From contig JAGPUW010000010.1 in the NCBI GenBank assembly GCA_018069465.1, forward strand, positions 62,001 through 126,000: a DNA stretch of 64,000 nucleotides. Reading direction: 5' to 3'. The notes beneath the pieces are model-generated. The model was given only the letters and a program-made list of their open reading frames with translations, ran no database searches and was not told where the DNA came from. Positions 42,738-52,229 of this stretch are shown here, one piece after another. This DNA comes from Gammaproteobacteria bacterium (GTDB lineage: Bacteria; Pseudomonadota; Gammaproteobacteria; Pseudomonadales; Porticoccaceae). A program made the translations under genes and the position numbers. Position 1 is the first letter of the stretch. The number at the start of each line of letters is the position of its first letter.

Positions 42738-43418
42738 TTACTCGTCGAAACCGGCGAACTGGCAAAACGCATCGACCTCTTCGCGGCCGCTGACCAGGCT
42801 GTTGGCGGGGTGCTCCGGGTCGATATGCCCGAGGGCCATGCCGTTAAAAATAAAGTAGTCTTCGGGAATATCGAGCACCCGGTGCAGGGCTGGCTGCACG
42901 TCCTGCCAGAATCCCTGGGCGCAGGTGTGCAGGTCAAACTGACGGGCGGCGAGCATTACATTGCCCATGAAAATACCCAGGTCGCCGAGCTGTCCCGGCA
43001 TCAGCGTGCGGTGAATGGAAAAAAACAGTCCGACGGGTGCGCCGAAGAAATAAAAATTCTGCATCAACTGCTCGTTGCGCCTGACCTTGTCTTTGCGCTC
43101 GATGCCGAGGGCATCATAGAGCCCCATGCCGACCTCGTAGCGTCGCGATTTATAGGGCTGAATAAAATTTTCGGCAGGTGTTTGAAATTCTTTTTCCTGG
43201 CTGCCAATGGGGTGTTCTTCGGCAAAGGCGAGGGATTCTTCAACAATGCGATCGAGCTGCTTGCCGCTCACTGCGTGGACATGCCAGGGCTGCATATTGC
43301 TGCCGGAGGGGGCGTGGCGAGCGAGGTCGAGTATCTGGCGCACAGTCTCCTGTGGCACGGGCTGGTCGAGAAAGGCGCGGGCGGAAATGCGGCTGTGTAT
43401 GGCGTCGGCTAGTAGCAT
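42738..43418 (-). CDS. Nitroreductase family FMN protein
   Basis: A 226-residue FMN oxidoreductase. SRISARAFLDQPVP is the N-terminal FMN phosphate site, ARHAPSGSNMQPWHVHAVSG is the conserved flavin-binding segment, and FNGMALGHIDPEHPAN lies near the C-terminus. Such enzymes reduce nitroaromatics or quinones with NAD(P)H. The natural substrate is unknown. It is 29 bases downstream of rpiA and probably co-transcribed with it. Confidence 0.87.
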   Translation of the reverse strand: MLLADAIHSRISARAFLDQPVPQETVRQILDLARHAPSGSNMQPWHVHAVSGKQLDRIVEESLAFAEEHPIGSQEKEFQTPAENFIQPYKSRRYEVGMGLYDALGIERKDKVRRNEQLMQNFYFFGAPVGLFFSIHRTLMPGQLGDLGIFMGNVMLAARQFDLHTCAQGFWQDVQPALHRVLDIPEDYFIFNGMALGHIDPEHPANSLVSGREEVDAFCQFAGFDE

Positions 43419-43447
43419 TATTGTTATTTATCCTGATCGGTGGGCAT

Positions 43448-44152
43448 TTAATGAGAGGGCTTAAGTGTTTGCACGCCGTCGATGGTGCTCAAAAACAATA
43501 GATCGGCGGGACGCAGGGCAAACAAGCCGTTGGTCACCACGCCGGTAATGTTATTGAGTTTTTCTTCCAGCGCTTTGGGCGTGGCGATGGGATGCAGGCG
43601 TTGAATATCGAGAATAACATTGCCGTTATCGGTGACTACGCCCTGACGATAGACCGCTTCGCCGCCGAGTTTGAAAATCTCCCGCGCCACATAGCTGCGC
43701 GCCATGGGGATGACTTCCACGGGTACGGCAAAGTCGCCGAGGTGGTCGACAAGTTTGCTTTGGTCGGCGATGCAGACAAATTCTTCTGCGGCAGCGGCAA
43801 TAATTTTCTCTCGGGTCAATGCCCCGCCGCCGCCTTTAATGAGCTCTAGTGCCGGGTTGGCTTCATCGGCCCCATCGACATAAATTTGCACACCACCGGT
43901 ATTATTTAGCTCAAATACCGAGATGCCGTGGTCGCGCAGGCGCTGGGCGCTGGCCTCTGAACTGGCGACCGTGCCTTTTAGCCGGCCTTTGTGCTGGGCT
44001 AATAGGTCGATAAAACAGTTGGCCGTTGAGCCAGTGCCAATGCCGAGGTAGCTGTCGTCTTCGAGATTTTTTAGTACGTAGTCGATGGCGGCCTGGGCGG
44101 CGGCTTGTTTCAACTGGTCTTGCTTGCTGACTTGTGACCGTTTTAGTGACAT
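43448..44152 (-). CDS. rpiA: Ribose-5-phosphate isomerase A
   Basis: A 234-residue pentose phosphate pathway enzyme. [38 protein letters not shown] (shown in parts: DGADEANP and [12 protein letters not shown]) and the C-terminal [16 protein letters not shown] are diagnostic. I start at the ATG at 44152, which has GGAG seven bases upstream. The frame is open for 22 more residues that do not match the family. It is divergent from ilvA, the usual gammaproteobacterial arrangement. Confidence 0.95.
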   Translation of the reverse strand: MSLKRSQVSKQDQLKQAAAQAAIDYVLKNLEDDSYLGIGTGSTANCFIDLLAQHKGRLKGTVASSEASAQRLRDHGISVFELNNTGGVQIYVDGADEANPALELIKGGGGALTREKIIAAAAEEFVCIADQSKLVDHLGDFAVPVEVIPMARSYVAREIFKLGGEAVYRQGVVTDNGNVILDIQRLHPIATPKALEEKLNNITGVVTNGLFALRPADLLFLSTIDGVQTLKPSH

Positions 44153-44325
44153 GGCAATCTCCGACAGTGGGTGGCCATTATATCCGAGCCGGGAATGGCT
44201 GAGTGCGGGCAATTGCATTGATTTATCGGCTAACGCTGGTGTTCATGCCTACGAAAAATTACGATTGCGCCTGAGCACTCCCGCAGCGCAAACAATCATC
44301 GGCAACTATTAGTGGAAACAAAGGC

Positions 44326-45846
44326 ATGCCCAAAAGCTATGTGAAAAGAATTCTCGATGCGCGCATTTACGATCTGGCCGTAGAAACGCCGATCGATGAA
44401 GCGCCATTGATTTCGGCACGCCTCGATAACCGGGTACTGTTAAAGCGTGAAGATTTACAGCCGGTGTTTTCCTTCAAACTGCGCGGTGCCTACAACAAAA
44501 TGCTCAAGCTCAGTGACAGCGAGCGGGCAGCGGGGGTGATTGCGGCCTCGGCGGGCAATCACGCACAGGGCCTGGCGATGGCGGCGAAAAAAATGGGTGT
44601 CAAAGCGACCATCGTCATGCCTCGCACTACGCCACAAATTAAAATCGATGCGGTGCGCTCACGGGGTGCGAAGGTGGTGTTGCAGGGCGATACCTACGAT
44701 GCGGCTGCTGAGCATGCACAGAAACTGGTGGCCGAAAAAGGTCTGGTCTATATCCACCCCTTTGATGACCCCGATGTTATTGCCGGGCAGGGCACGGTGG
44801 CGGTGGAAATTCTTCGCCAGCACACCGGGCCGCTGAACGCGATCTTTGTGCCGGTCGGTGGCGGCGGACTCTGTGCGGGCATCGTCGCCTACGTTAAATA
44901 TGTGCGCCCGGATATTAAAGTGATCGCGGTGGAATCTGCAGATGCCGCGTGTCTGGCGGCGGCGATGGAAAAAGGCCGCCGGGTGAGGCTGAAAGATGTC
45001 GGGCTTTTTGCCGATGGCACCGCCGTGGCGCAAATCGGCAAGGAGACGTTTCGAATACTGCGCGATAGTATCGATGGGGTGATTACCGTGTCGACCGACG
45101 AAATATGCGCGGCGATTAAAGATATTTTTGATGACACCCGTTCGATCTGCGAGCCCTCCGGTGCTCTCGGTCTGGCCGGGCTAAAAAAATATGTGCAGCA
45201 AAGCGGCTGTACGGGTGAAACATTACTGGCGATAGACAGCGGCGCCAATATGAATTTTGATCGCCTGCGCTATATTTCTGAGCGCACCGAAATTGGTGAA
45301 AAGCGCGAAGCGGTTTTGGCGGTGACCATTCCCGAAAAGCCCGGCAGCTTTAAGCGCTTCTGTCAGGCGCTGAGCCAACGCATGGTCACCGAGTTTAATT
45401 ATCGCTACGCGGATGCGGGTGATGCGCATATTTTTGTCGGCATTCAGGTCACCTCCGATGCCGACCGCCAGTCTTTGGTCGATGACCTGCTAGCCAAAGA
45501 TTATGCCGTGGTGGATATGACCGAAAATGAAATAGCGAAATTGCACATCCGCTACATGGTTGGTGGTCGCGCCCCGGAAATTGCCGACGAGGTGGTTTAC
45601 CGCTTTGAGTTCCCCGAGCGCCCGGGTGCCCTGTCAAACTTCTTGGGCAAGCTCGGTGGGCGCTGGAATATTTCGATGTTCCACTACCGCAACCATGGTT
45701 CTGCCTACGGACGAGTGCTGGTTGGCCTGCAGGTGCCGGTCAAAGAGCGCGCTGATGTCGGCGCTTTCCTCGATGCCCTGCAATACCCCTATCACGAAGA
45801 GACAGATAACGACGCCTACCGCTTTTTCCTCGGGCAATCACAATAG
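44326..45846 (+). CDS. ilvA: Threonine ammonia-lyase, biosynthetic
   Basis: A 506-residue PLP enzyme that converts threonine to 2-oxobutyrate for isoleucine synthesis. The PLP Lys is in FSFKLRGAYNKM. AASAGNHAQGLAMAAKKMG and VPVGGGGLCAGIVAYVK complete the catalytic domain (about 1-325). Two ACT-like regulatory repeats follow (EAVLAVTIPEKPGSFKRFCQ and YRFEFPERPGALSNFLGKL), which give isoleucine/valine feedback in this family. It ends 14 bases from pyk, with which it is convergent. Confidence 0.96.
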   Translation: MPKSYVKRILDARIYDLAVETPIDEAPLISARLDNRVLLKREDLQPVFSFKLRGAYNKMLKLSDSERAAGVIAASAGNHAQGLAMAAKKMGVKATIVMPRTTPQIKIDAVRSRGAKVVLQGDTYDAAAEHAQKLVAEKGLVYIHPFDDPDVIAGQGTVAVEILRQHTGPLNAIFVPVGGGGLCAGIVAYVKYVRPDIKVIAVESADAACLAAAMEKGRRVRLKDVGLFADGTAVAQIGKETFRILRDSIDGVITVSTDEICAAIKDIFDDTRSICEPSGALGLAGLKKYVQQSGCTGETLLAIDSGANMNFDRLRYISERTEIGEKREAVLAVTIPEKPGSFKRFCQALSQRMVTEFNYRYADAGDAHIFVGIQVTSDADRQSLVDDLLAKDYAVVDMTENEIAKLHIRYMVGGRAPEIADEVVYRFEFPERPGALSNFLGKLGGRWNISMFHYRNHGSAYGRVLVGLQVPVKERADVGAFLDALQYPYHEETDNDAYRFFLGQSQ

Positions 45847-45859
45847 CGTTGAGTCCAAT

Positions 45860-47290
45860 TTAGGCTTTAGATGGAGCGTCTATTTTAAGGCTGCCGAGGC
45901 TGCGAATTTGAATCGCGTCGATATTGGCGCGACTTAACGTGTCGGAAATAACCACCACCTTGTCGTCGCTGGAGAAGTCGTCCCGTTGCAATAATATTTC
46001 CGCTGCCGCTGCGAGCATGATTTCGGGGTTGTCATTAAAGTCGATGCGATAGCTGCGCACGTTGCGATTTAGCACCAGCTGGCGGTGGGTGTGCTCATCG
46101 AATGAAAAGGCGCAGATGACCGGTGTTTGCGGGTGGCAGTTGGTTACGTAGTTGGCCATGCGACCGGTCTTAGTCGGCACTATCATGCCCTTAGCGCCAA
46201 TCGATTCAGCCAGGCGCACGGCGGCGGCGGAGATCTGCTGCTTGTCGTTGTCGAGAATCAGATCGTCGCTGAATAATAAACCCCGACTTTTTTCGATGGA
46301 GCGGGCGATGCGGTCGAGGGTTTCAACGCAGCGCACCGGGTATTTGCCGATGGTGGTCTCGCCCGACAACATGATGGCATCGGCCTCTTCGTAAACAGCA
46401 TTGGCTACGTCGGTGACTTCCGCTCGGGTTGGCGTGGGGTTGTCGATCATGGATTCAAGCATGTGCGTTGCGACAATAACGCGTTTACCGTGGATGGCAC
46501 ATTGGCGAATGATCCGTCGCTGCACCCGAGGCAAAATTTCGAGGGGGATTTCAACACCGAGGTCGCCACGCGCCACCATGATGCCGTCACTGGCGGCGAT
46601 AATATCCTCTAAGTTTTCAAGCCCTTCCTGATCTTCAATCTTGGCTATAATTTTGATCTTTTTAATATCATCGCCGAGTAATTGCTGCAGCTCGGCGATG
46701 TCGCTGGCGCGGCGCACGAAGGACAGCGCGATGAAGTCGACCTGCTGGGCCCTGGCAAAGGCGATATCCTTTTTATCTTTTTCTGTAATGGCGGGCAACT
46801 TGACGCGAACGCCCGGTAAATTAACGTGCTTTTTACTTTTTAATACGCCGCCGTCGATAACCTGGCATTTCATTCGTTGTTCATTTTTTTCCAGTACTTG
46901 AAGGTTAATCAAACCATTGTCGAGGATGATTTTGTCCCCGACATTGACGTCATCAATCAGCTCTTTGTAGTTGATAAGAATAGTGTTTTCGTCAATTTTA
47001 TTCTCGCTATCGGTCACCACAGAAACAATACTGCCCTCGACCAGTGGGTGCTCACCCTCGATGTCGCTAGTGCGGATTTCAGGCCCCTGAGTGTCGAGTA
47101 ATATCGCGATCGTTTGTGTGCGTGTTTTGTTGAGCTGCTGAATATGGGCAATAACTTCAGCGGTGGAGTTGTGCTCGCCATGGGACATATTTAGGCGGGC
47201 CACATTCATACCGGCGTCTGCTAATCCTGTAAGCATTTCCAGCGAACTCGTCGCCGGGCCAATGGTGCAAATGATTTTGGTCTTTCTCAT
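45860..47290 (-). CDS. pyk: Pyruvate kinase
   Basis: A 476-residue glycolytic enzyme that makes pyruvate and ATP. It starts RKTKIICTIGPATSS and has NVARLNMSHGEH, the catalytic segment IKIIAKIEDQEGLENL, ARGDLGVEIPLE and VIVATHMLESMIDNPTPTRAE. The C-terminal allosteric domain covers about 345-470 without an added PEP-utiliser domain. It follows fau by 33 bases on the same strand. There is no visible terminator between pyk and the convergent ilvA. Confidence 0.96.
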   Translation of the reverse strand: MRKTKIICTIGPATSSLEMLTGLADAGMNVARLNMSHGEHNSTAEVIAHIQQLNKTRTQTIAILLDTQGPEIRTSDIEGEHPLVEGSIVSVVTDSENKIDENTILINYKELIDDVNVGDKIILDNGLINLQVLEKNEQRMKCQVIDGGVLKSKKHVNLPGVRVKLPAITEKDKKDIAFARAQQVDFIALSFVRRASDIAELQQLLGDDIKKIKIIAKIEDQEGLENLEDIIAASDGIMVARGDLGVEIPLEILPRVQRRIIRQCAIHGKRVIVATHMLESMIDNPTPTRAEVTDVANAVYEEADAIMLSGETTIGKYPVRCVETLDRIARSIEKSRGLLFSDDLILDNDKQQISAAAVRLAESIGAKGMIVPTKTGRMANYVTNCHPQTPVICAFSFDEHTHRQLVLNRNVRSYRIDFNDNPEIMLAAAAEILLQRDDFSSDDKVVVISDTLSRANIDAIQIRSLGSLKIDAPSKA

Positions 47291-47323
47291 CGTCTATCCT
47301 TGCGTGGCGTAAGTGCTGTTGAG

Positions 47324-47947
47324 TTAGGTCGAAGGTCGGTTCTTGATATTGTTTTTAATGCAAATCAGCTCGCGATCGGTGGCGATAATATCGAGGGGGA
47401 TATCCCAGTTTTGCGCCTGCAGTTGCTCGACTTCCTGGCAGTGGTGGGCGAGGCCGATTAACAGTGGCCGCTTCAGGTCGCTATTGTTGAGCCGGGCGAG
47501 AGTGCGGTCGTAGAAGCCACCGCCCATGCCCATGCGATTGCCGTAGCGGTCAAAGCCGACCAGCGGTAATAAAATAATATCTAGTGTCCAGACAGGGGCC
47601 ACGGGGTTGCGCTTGAGTCGGGGTTCGGCAATGCCAAAACGATTGGTACACAGCTCGGGCTGATTGCGATGGCTGGTGAAGTACAGGCGATTGTGTTTCA
47701 AGGGGTGCAGCACCGGCAGGTAAATATGCTGACCGCGCTTTTCAGCCCTGTCGATGGCAATGTGGGGGGATATTTCACCGTCATTGGCCAAATAATAGGC
47801 GATGCGCTGGGCGCGTTGGAATGCTTGAAGTTGGCGGAGATGGCGGCTGATAGCGGTGGCGGCGTGGCGCTGTTGCCGGGCAGAGAGGGAGCGTCGTCGT
47901 TGGCGTAAGGCGCTGCGATTGTCGAGGCTTTTACTGGCGATGCTCAA
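47324..47947 (-). CDS. fau: 5-formyltetrahydrofolate cyclo-ligase
   Basis: A protein of about 207 residues. RQRRRSLSARQQ is the N-terminal basic helix, VWTLDIILLPLVGFDRYGNRMGMGGGFYDRTL is the ATP and folate-binding centre (seen as LLPLVGFDRYGNRMGMGGG), and GLAHHCQEVEQLQAQNWDIPLD is the C-terminus. It converts 5-formyl- to 5,10-methenyltetrahydrofolate. The frame is open back to 48037, but that part lies inside the 6S RNA. The likely start is therefore the TTG at 47947 with AGAGG nearby, although the spacing is tight. The ssrS-fau pairing is the same as in E. coli. Confidence 0.88.
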   Translation of the reverse strand: MSIASKSLDNRSALRQRRRSLSARQQRHAATAISRHLRQLQAFQRAQRIAYYLANDGEISPHIAIDRAEKRGQHIYLPVLHPLKHNRLYFTSHRNQPELCTNRFGIAEPRLKRNPVAPVWTLDIILLPLVGFDRYGNRMGMGGGFYDRTLARLNNSDLKRPLLIGLAHHCQEVEQLQAQNWDIPLDIIATDRELICIKNNIKNRPST

Positions 47948-47991
47948 TACCTCTGGCCATCGTTTGGTAACTGGCGAGGGTGAAATAAAAG

Positions 47992-48160
47992 GCCCGGGAG
48001 TGCCGCTGTCAATGTGGCCCTGAACCCGACGGTTCAAGGTGGGGGACGCTGTAAAACATTAGGCTCTCCGTCAAGCGGATATGCACACCAGTAGTACAGG
48101 TAATCCTCCTAGGTGTAAAAATCGGCTCAAGAACTTCTTGACTGGCAAACACCCCAGGTC
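47992..48160 (-). ncRNA. ssrS: 6S RNA
   Basis: The minus strand between zapA and fau shows 6S RNA landmarks: a GAGCCGAT segment after the first stem, and near the 3' end ACCTTGAACC facing GGGTTCAGGG, then GGCGGCACTCCC-like sequence. The ends pair (CCTGGGGTG with CACTCCCGGG, one bulge), forming the closing stem. A TATAAT box (48171-48166) places the start near 48159. The RNA binds sigma-70 RNA polymerase in stationary phase. The ends are estimates to within a few bases. A covariance-model search was not possible. Confidence 0.88.
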
Positions 48161-48241
48161 GCTGCATTATAGCCTAGCGCGCAGAGATGGGAATGTCTTA
48201 AGTCAGTGCGAGTGTGTCTTTGTTATCAGTTGGTGCGCTAA

Positions 48242-48547
48242 TCAGCTCGATGATGAGAGCGCTTGAAGTGCCTGAAAGACTTTATTGTCGAGGCGTTCGA
48301 GATCTTCGCTATTGGCCTCGTTTTTGGTGGCCCGGTGTTGAGTTTCCAGCAAGTCATAGGACAGGTTGAGTGCGGCCATAATGGCAATGCGCTCCAGGCC
48401 AATAACGCTACCACCCTGGCGAATAGTGCGCATGCGTTGATCGAGTTCAAGGGCGGCGCGCAGCAGGGCGTCGCGTTGGTCGGGGGGGCATTGCACCTGG
48501 TACTCTTTGTCGAGCACCAGAATAGTGACGGTTTCGCTTGTGCTCAT
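48242..48547 (-). CDS. zapA: Cell division protein ZapA
   Basis: A 101-residue FtsZ-ring stabilising protein. VTILVLDKEYQVQCPPDQRD is the N-terminal globular part, with MRTIRQGGSVIGLERIAIMAALNLSYDLL following, and the C-terminus is a coiled coil (ATKNEANSEDLERLDNKVFQ). Length and the position next to 6S RNA match the family. It follows a short coiled-coil gene by 20 bases on the same strand, a common arrangement in Pseudomonas relatives. Confidence 0.93.
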   Translation of the reverse strand: MSTSETVTILVLDKEYQVQCPPDQRDALLRAALELDQRMRTIRQGGSVIGLERIAIMAALNLSYDLLETQHRATKNEANSEDLERLDNKVFQALQALSSSS

Positions 48548-48567
48548 TAGTCTTTACTCACAGGCGA

Positions 48568-48777
48568 TTAAGCTTCGGTATTGAGGGCTTTGAGACGGCT
48601 AATCATGCTTTCGACACGCGATCGCGCCTGTTCGGTTTTTTCCATGAGCTGACCCTTTTCTCGCAATAAAGTCGACTCGCGCTGACGCAGCCCGGTGTTT
48701 TCTTTTTGCAGGCGCTCACTCAGTTCGACGAGCTGATCGATTTTGTTTTCCAGGTCGGATAGTGGGTCACTACTCAT
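48568..48777 (-). CDS. Small ZapB-like coiled-coil protein (TIGR02449 type)
   Basis: A 69-residue, almost entirely coiled-coil protein. SDLENKIDQLVELSERLQKE and LLREKGQLMEKTEQARSRVE show heptad spacing of Leu, Ile and Val. The MISRLKAL end is typical of the TIGR02449 group found beside zapA in Pseudomonas-like genomes. A role in Z-ring organisation is inferred from similarity to ZapB and from the neighbouring zapA. Confidence 0.82.
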   Translation of the reverse strand: MSSDPLSDLENKIDQLVELSERLQKENTGLRQRESTLLREKGQLMEKTEQARSRVESMISRLKALNTEA

Positions 48778-48967
48778 AGCTGTATTTTGAAATTACCAGG
48801 TCATCGAGGATATCTGGCTAACTATAGAGGCGATCACGCGTACGGGTCAATAATCTTCATGTCGATTCGAGCATTAATCGCTTACTTCGCCAGTGAGGGA
48901 TATTGCATGGGCCGCTGTTTACAGCAAAGGCAGTGCTAGAATGCGACTTTTTAAGGGAAGCTTAGCG

Positions 48968-49546
48968 ATGGATTTTGAACACTACTGCCGTGCTTTTAGC
49001 GTGGCTGGATTAACCACGAACCCGGCTGAACTACAGGCTGTACTCTGTGGTCGACTCAGTGGTGGGCAGCGTTTGGCGGACACTAAAGTGCTGGAGGTCG
49101 CCGCTGACCTGCTCGATGCGAGTGCCAGCAGCATGGCCGCCATACGAGGCGATGTGCTTGGACTCTATAAAAAAACCGCCGAGCAGCTGGAAGATGGCAG
49201 CGGGGTGTTTGAATTGCTATTGCCCGATGATGACGACTCGCTGCACGAGCGTATTGAAACCTTGAGCCAATGGTGCCAGAACTATCTCTCCGGCCTCGGC
49301 CAGTCGGGTCTATCGGGCGACGCACCACTGGCCGCTGATGTGTCGGAAGCGATGCGGGATCTCGCGGCCATTGCCATGGCCGATAGTGGTAATAGTGACG
49401 ATGAGCTGGACCCCTATGCCAGCTCCATTGATGAGCAGGATGAAGCCAGCTTTTTTGAGCTGGTTGAGTATGTTCGCGTCGCGGTGACTTTGATATATGC
49501 CGAAATTAAGGATATGAGTAAGCCCAAAGGTAAAACCTTGCATTGA
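48968..49546 (+). CDS. ygfB: YgfB/YecA family protein (UPF0149)
   Basis: A 192-residue protein of the UPF0149 family. It starts MDFEHYCRAF, and LQAVLCGRLSGGQ, ELLLPDDDDSLHERIETL with WCQNYLSGL, and DEASFFELVEYVRVAVTLIYAEI are family-typical. I use the ATG at 48968 with AAGGGAAG upstream, not the upstream open frame at 48893. In Pseudomonas the homologue modulates AlpA-dependent antitermination. Its usual next gene is pepP, but here chemoreceptor genes intervene. The C-terminus lacks the metal-binding SEC-C motif of longer YecA proteins. Confidence 0.87.
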   Translation: MDFEHYCRAFSVAGLTTNPAELQAVLCGRLSGGQRLADTKVLEVAADLLDASASSMAAIRGDVLGLYKKTAEQLEDGSGVFELLLPDDDDSLHERIETLSQWCQNYLSGLGQSGLSGDAPLAADVSEAMRDLAAIAMADSGNSDDELDPYASSIDEQDEASFFELVEYVRVAVTLIYAEIKDMSKPKGKTLH

Positions 49547-49716
49547 GCCTGGGTTTGTTTCTCGGCGGGCAAACATTGCGCTTGTTCGCATTATCCGCTT
49601 CCGCCTCTGGCTGGGTGCATAAGCGATAGATGCAGATCAAGTGCCGTGAAGAATAAAAACCAATAATAAGGCCGTTCAAAAGCGTGCTCATAATGGGTAA
49701 ACGGGGAATGTAGAAA

Positions 49717-50253
49717 ATGACAGAGCCTTCACTGAACCTTGTCGATGAAGAGTTAAACTTTAATATCGATGAGGTTATCGTCTCTAAAACCGATCTGACA
49801 GGCAAGATAACTTACGCCAACGATGTTTTTTGTCGGATGGCAGAAATGACGACAGATGAGATTATCGGTAAACCCCACAATATTATCCGTCATCCCGATA
49901 TGCCGAGGGTCATCTTTAAAGTGCTGTGGGATACTTTGCAGCAAGAGGAGGAAATATTTGCCTACGTGAAAAATCGCTCGAAGACAGGCCGATATTATTG
50001 GGTGCTGGCCCACGTCACACCCAGTTATGATCAAAATCACCAGCTAAACGGTTACCACTCTAACCGTCGATGCCCTGACCGCACTTCGCTTGAAGAAATT
50101 GCAGAGCTTTACCAGAGCCTGCTGAAAGAAGAGGGCAAGCATCAAAACCCGGAGCTGGGGATGAAAGCCAGTGCCAGCTTGCTCGCCAGTATCCTGGATG
50201 AAGAGGGACAGTCTTACCCAGAGTTTGTTTGGTCTACGATGAGGGCGCTATGA
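49717..50253 (+). CDS. Aer-like PAS domain protein, soluble
   Basis: A 178-residue protein with a single PAS domain (about 20-125). Its sequence matches the redox/aerotaxis Aer group: [20 protein letters not shown], the signature [17 protein letters not shown] and [19 protein letters not shown]. In that group the pocket binds FAD. No membrane helix or signalling domain is present. The last codons overlap the following chemoreceptor start (ATGA at 50250-50253), so the two proteins are made together and may act as a split Aer receptor. There is no obvious ribosome binding site before the ATG. Confidence 0.85.
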   Translation: MTEPSLNLVDEELNFNIDEVIVSKTDLTGKITYANDVFCRMAEMTTDEIIGKPHNIIRHPDMPRVIFKVLWDTLQQEEEIFAYVKNRSKTGRYYWVLAHVTPSYDQNHQLNGYHSNRRCPDRTSLEEIAELYQSLLKEEGKHQNPELGMKASASLLASILDEEGQSYPEFVWSTMRAL

Positions 50254-51497
50254 TTAAGTTTTTTTCAAAGTCAAAAACGGTGCTTTCAAAAGCAGAGGCT
50301 TCATGCGATGAAACCGATCAACTGCGCAAAGAACTTTTGCGTTATAAAGCGGCCTTCGCACAGATTGATGAGGTGACCGCAAGAGCGGGTCGGGGCGATT
50401 TAAGTGCGCGGGTTACCCATTGGGATAAGTTTGACGAGCTGAGCCCGACCATGGCCCATCTCAATAAAATGCTCGATCTGGCCGACTCCTTTGTTCGGGA
50501 GTCGGATGCCACCCTAGCCCACGCCGCCAGGGGACTGTTTTACCGAAGCTATGTTGAACGTGGTGTGCTGGGCGACTATCGCCGAGCAGCGGTGAGTATT
50601 AATGCCACCCAAAAGCACATGGCCGAGTTTGAAGCTGGGCGTAAAGACGAGATGTCACAGCTCGCCGACAACCTTGAATCTGAGGTTAAAACAGCGGTTG
50701 ATCATGTTCAGCTCAGCAGTAAAACCATGCTGGTCAAAACAGAAGATATGTCGATAAACTTGGAAGACGTCGGGCAACAGGCAAATGCGGTTGTTGATTT
50801 ATCGGATAATGCGACTCGCAATGTTGAGTCTTGCGCCTCGGCGGTAGAGGGTATGTCGGCCTCTGCCCAGGAAATTTCCCGGCAGTCTCAAAACTCCCTG
50901 AAGGCGGCCGTTGGGGCCGAGGGTGAGGTTGAAAAAACCACGTTTATTGTCAATGAGCTGGCGAGGGCGGTGGAGGAAATTAGTGGTATTGCCAATGTCA
51001 TTAAAGAGATTGCCGCGCAAACCAACTTGTTAGCACTGAATGCAACTATTGAAGCTGCCCGTGCTGGAGAAGCCGGTAAAGGCTTTGCTGTCGTTGCTTC
51101 AGAAGTAAAAGACCTTGCCAGCCAGACGGCCGATGCAACGGGGCGCGTCGATACGCAAATTACCAGTATTCAGCAGATGGCGGCAGAAACAACGAAGGCC
51201 ATAGGAAAAATCGGCCAGTCTATCCATGAGTCGAGTGAGATAAGCAAGGTCGTTGCCAGTGCCGCTGAAAAGCAGCTGACGGCGACTCGAGAAATTAACC
51301 ATAATATTCTCGAAGCGGCCCAGGCGACGAAAACATCATCTGGCAATGTTGCGGACGTGGCGCAAAAAACCAACGATTGCCGTCTTTTGGTCGACGCTGT
51401 CACCGGTGAGTCTAATGGTGTTGCAGAAGCTACCCGGTCGCTGTCGGACAAGGTGGCCGCAATTTTAACCAATCTCAGAAATTATAGAAGCATTTAA
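50250..51497 (+). CDS. Cytosolic methyl-accepting chemotaxis protein, partner of the PAS protein
   Basis: A 415-residue receptor without membrane helices. The first 60 residues are a coiled coil, followed by a helical region with [20 protein letters not shown] that resembles HAMP-adjacent sequence of Aer-type receptors. The signalling domain has its tip at [20 protein letters not shown] and [22 protein letters not shown]. The ATG at 50250 overlaps the PAS gene stop. The C-terminus has no CheR-binding pentapeptide (it ends [10 protein letters not shown]). It probably receives the redox signal from the PAS protein and passes it to a CheA elsewhere in the genome. Confidence 0.88.
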   Translation: MIKFFSKSKTVLSKAEASCDETDQLRKELLRYKAAFAQIDEVTARAGRGDLSARVTHWDKFDELSPTMAHLNKMLDLADSFVRESDATLAHAARGLFYRSYVERGVLGDYRRAAVSINATQKHMAEFEAGRKDEMSQLADNLESEVKTAVDHVQLSSKTMLVKTEDMSINLEDVGQQANAVVDLSDNATRNVESCASAVEGMSASAQEISRQSQNSLKAAVGAEGEVEKTTFIVNELARAVEEISGIANVIKEIAAQTNLLALNATIEAARAGEAGKGFAVVASEVKDLASQTADATGRVDTQITSIQQMAAETTKAIGKIGQSIHESSEISKVVASAAEKQLTATREINHNILEAAQATKTSSGNVADVAQKTNDCRLLVDAVTGESNGVAEATRSLSDKVAAILTNLRNYRSI

Positions 51498-51767
51498 CCG
51501 TCGAGAAAATACGCGCCATGACGCGATATCTCCAGTGGCCTACAAGATAGACAGGGGCACTGCTCTTCGCAATGTGCAAGGTATCAGCCGTACGGATCCG
51601 CAATAGCCTTTCGCTAGTCATTGTTACCGGCAATGATGAATGGCATTGTCCGTATCAAATTTGCCGACCGGAAAAGCGCAGCGAGTTGCTACGTGAGAAA
51701 TTCCAGAATTCTTGAGTCTACAATTAGCCTATAGGGTGTTGCCCCTACTCCCTCTGCGAGGTGATTT
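51498..51767. other. Non-coding gap after the PAS/receptor pair
   Basis: I find no gene, tRNA or convincing terminator in these 270 bases. A weak imperfect inverted repeat (GGCAATG, then CATTGTCC) lies near 51632-51653. Open frames are short and lack ribosome binding sites. Confidence 0.5.
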
Positions 51768-51974
51768 CTAGCTAGGGGGAGGGCAGACAAACTCGAATTC
51801 ATCTTCATGAACAATGAGTTCGCAACGGTTTCTTTTGGCGATTTGTCGCGCAATATGCAAGTAGATAAACTTGTCATCCTCATCGCAGCGCTGGCGAAAC
51901 TCATCGCGGGGCATGGTGAGTATTTCTCCGCGCACCATTTGTTCTAACTCGTTATAAAGATCGGTGGTCGACAT
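51768..51974 (-). CDS. Small hypothetical protein, 68 residues
   Basis: I do not recognise this protein. It is acidic and soluble (LYNELEQMVRGEIL, then DEDDKFIYLHIARQIAKRN), with predicted helix and then strand, ending ELIVHEDEFEFVCPPPS. The start has only a weak CGGA ahead of it. Codon use is like that of neighbouring genes, and the frame is more protein-like than the overlapping alternatives. It is oriented against its plus-strand neighbours. It could be a small regulator or part of the inserted receptor segment. Confidence 0.5.
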   Translation of the reverse strand: MSTTDLYNELEQMVRGEILTMPRDEFRQRCDEDDKFIYLHIARQIAKRNRCELIVHEDEFEFVCPPPS

Positions 51975-52229
51975 CGTTTTTTTCCGTCGTTGTAATTTGC
52001 TGTCAGCGTAGCAGAAAGTTTATCTGTCGGTGAAGTCAGCCGCCTGGGTCTTGGGCGAGGAGCTTTTCCATGAGAAGATCGGCCCCTGTAATAGCGGCAC
52101 TAACGTTTACTTTGACCTTGTGCAGAACATGGATATTGTCGTGGTGCCAATGTCACAGGCGCGTGTTGAGTCGCCAGGCTATCCAGTAACCAAGCTATCC
52201 AGTAGCGAAAACCAGTTGAAGAGGAAGCG

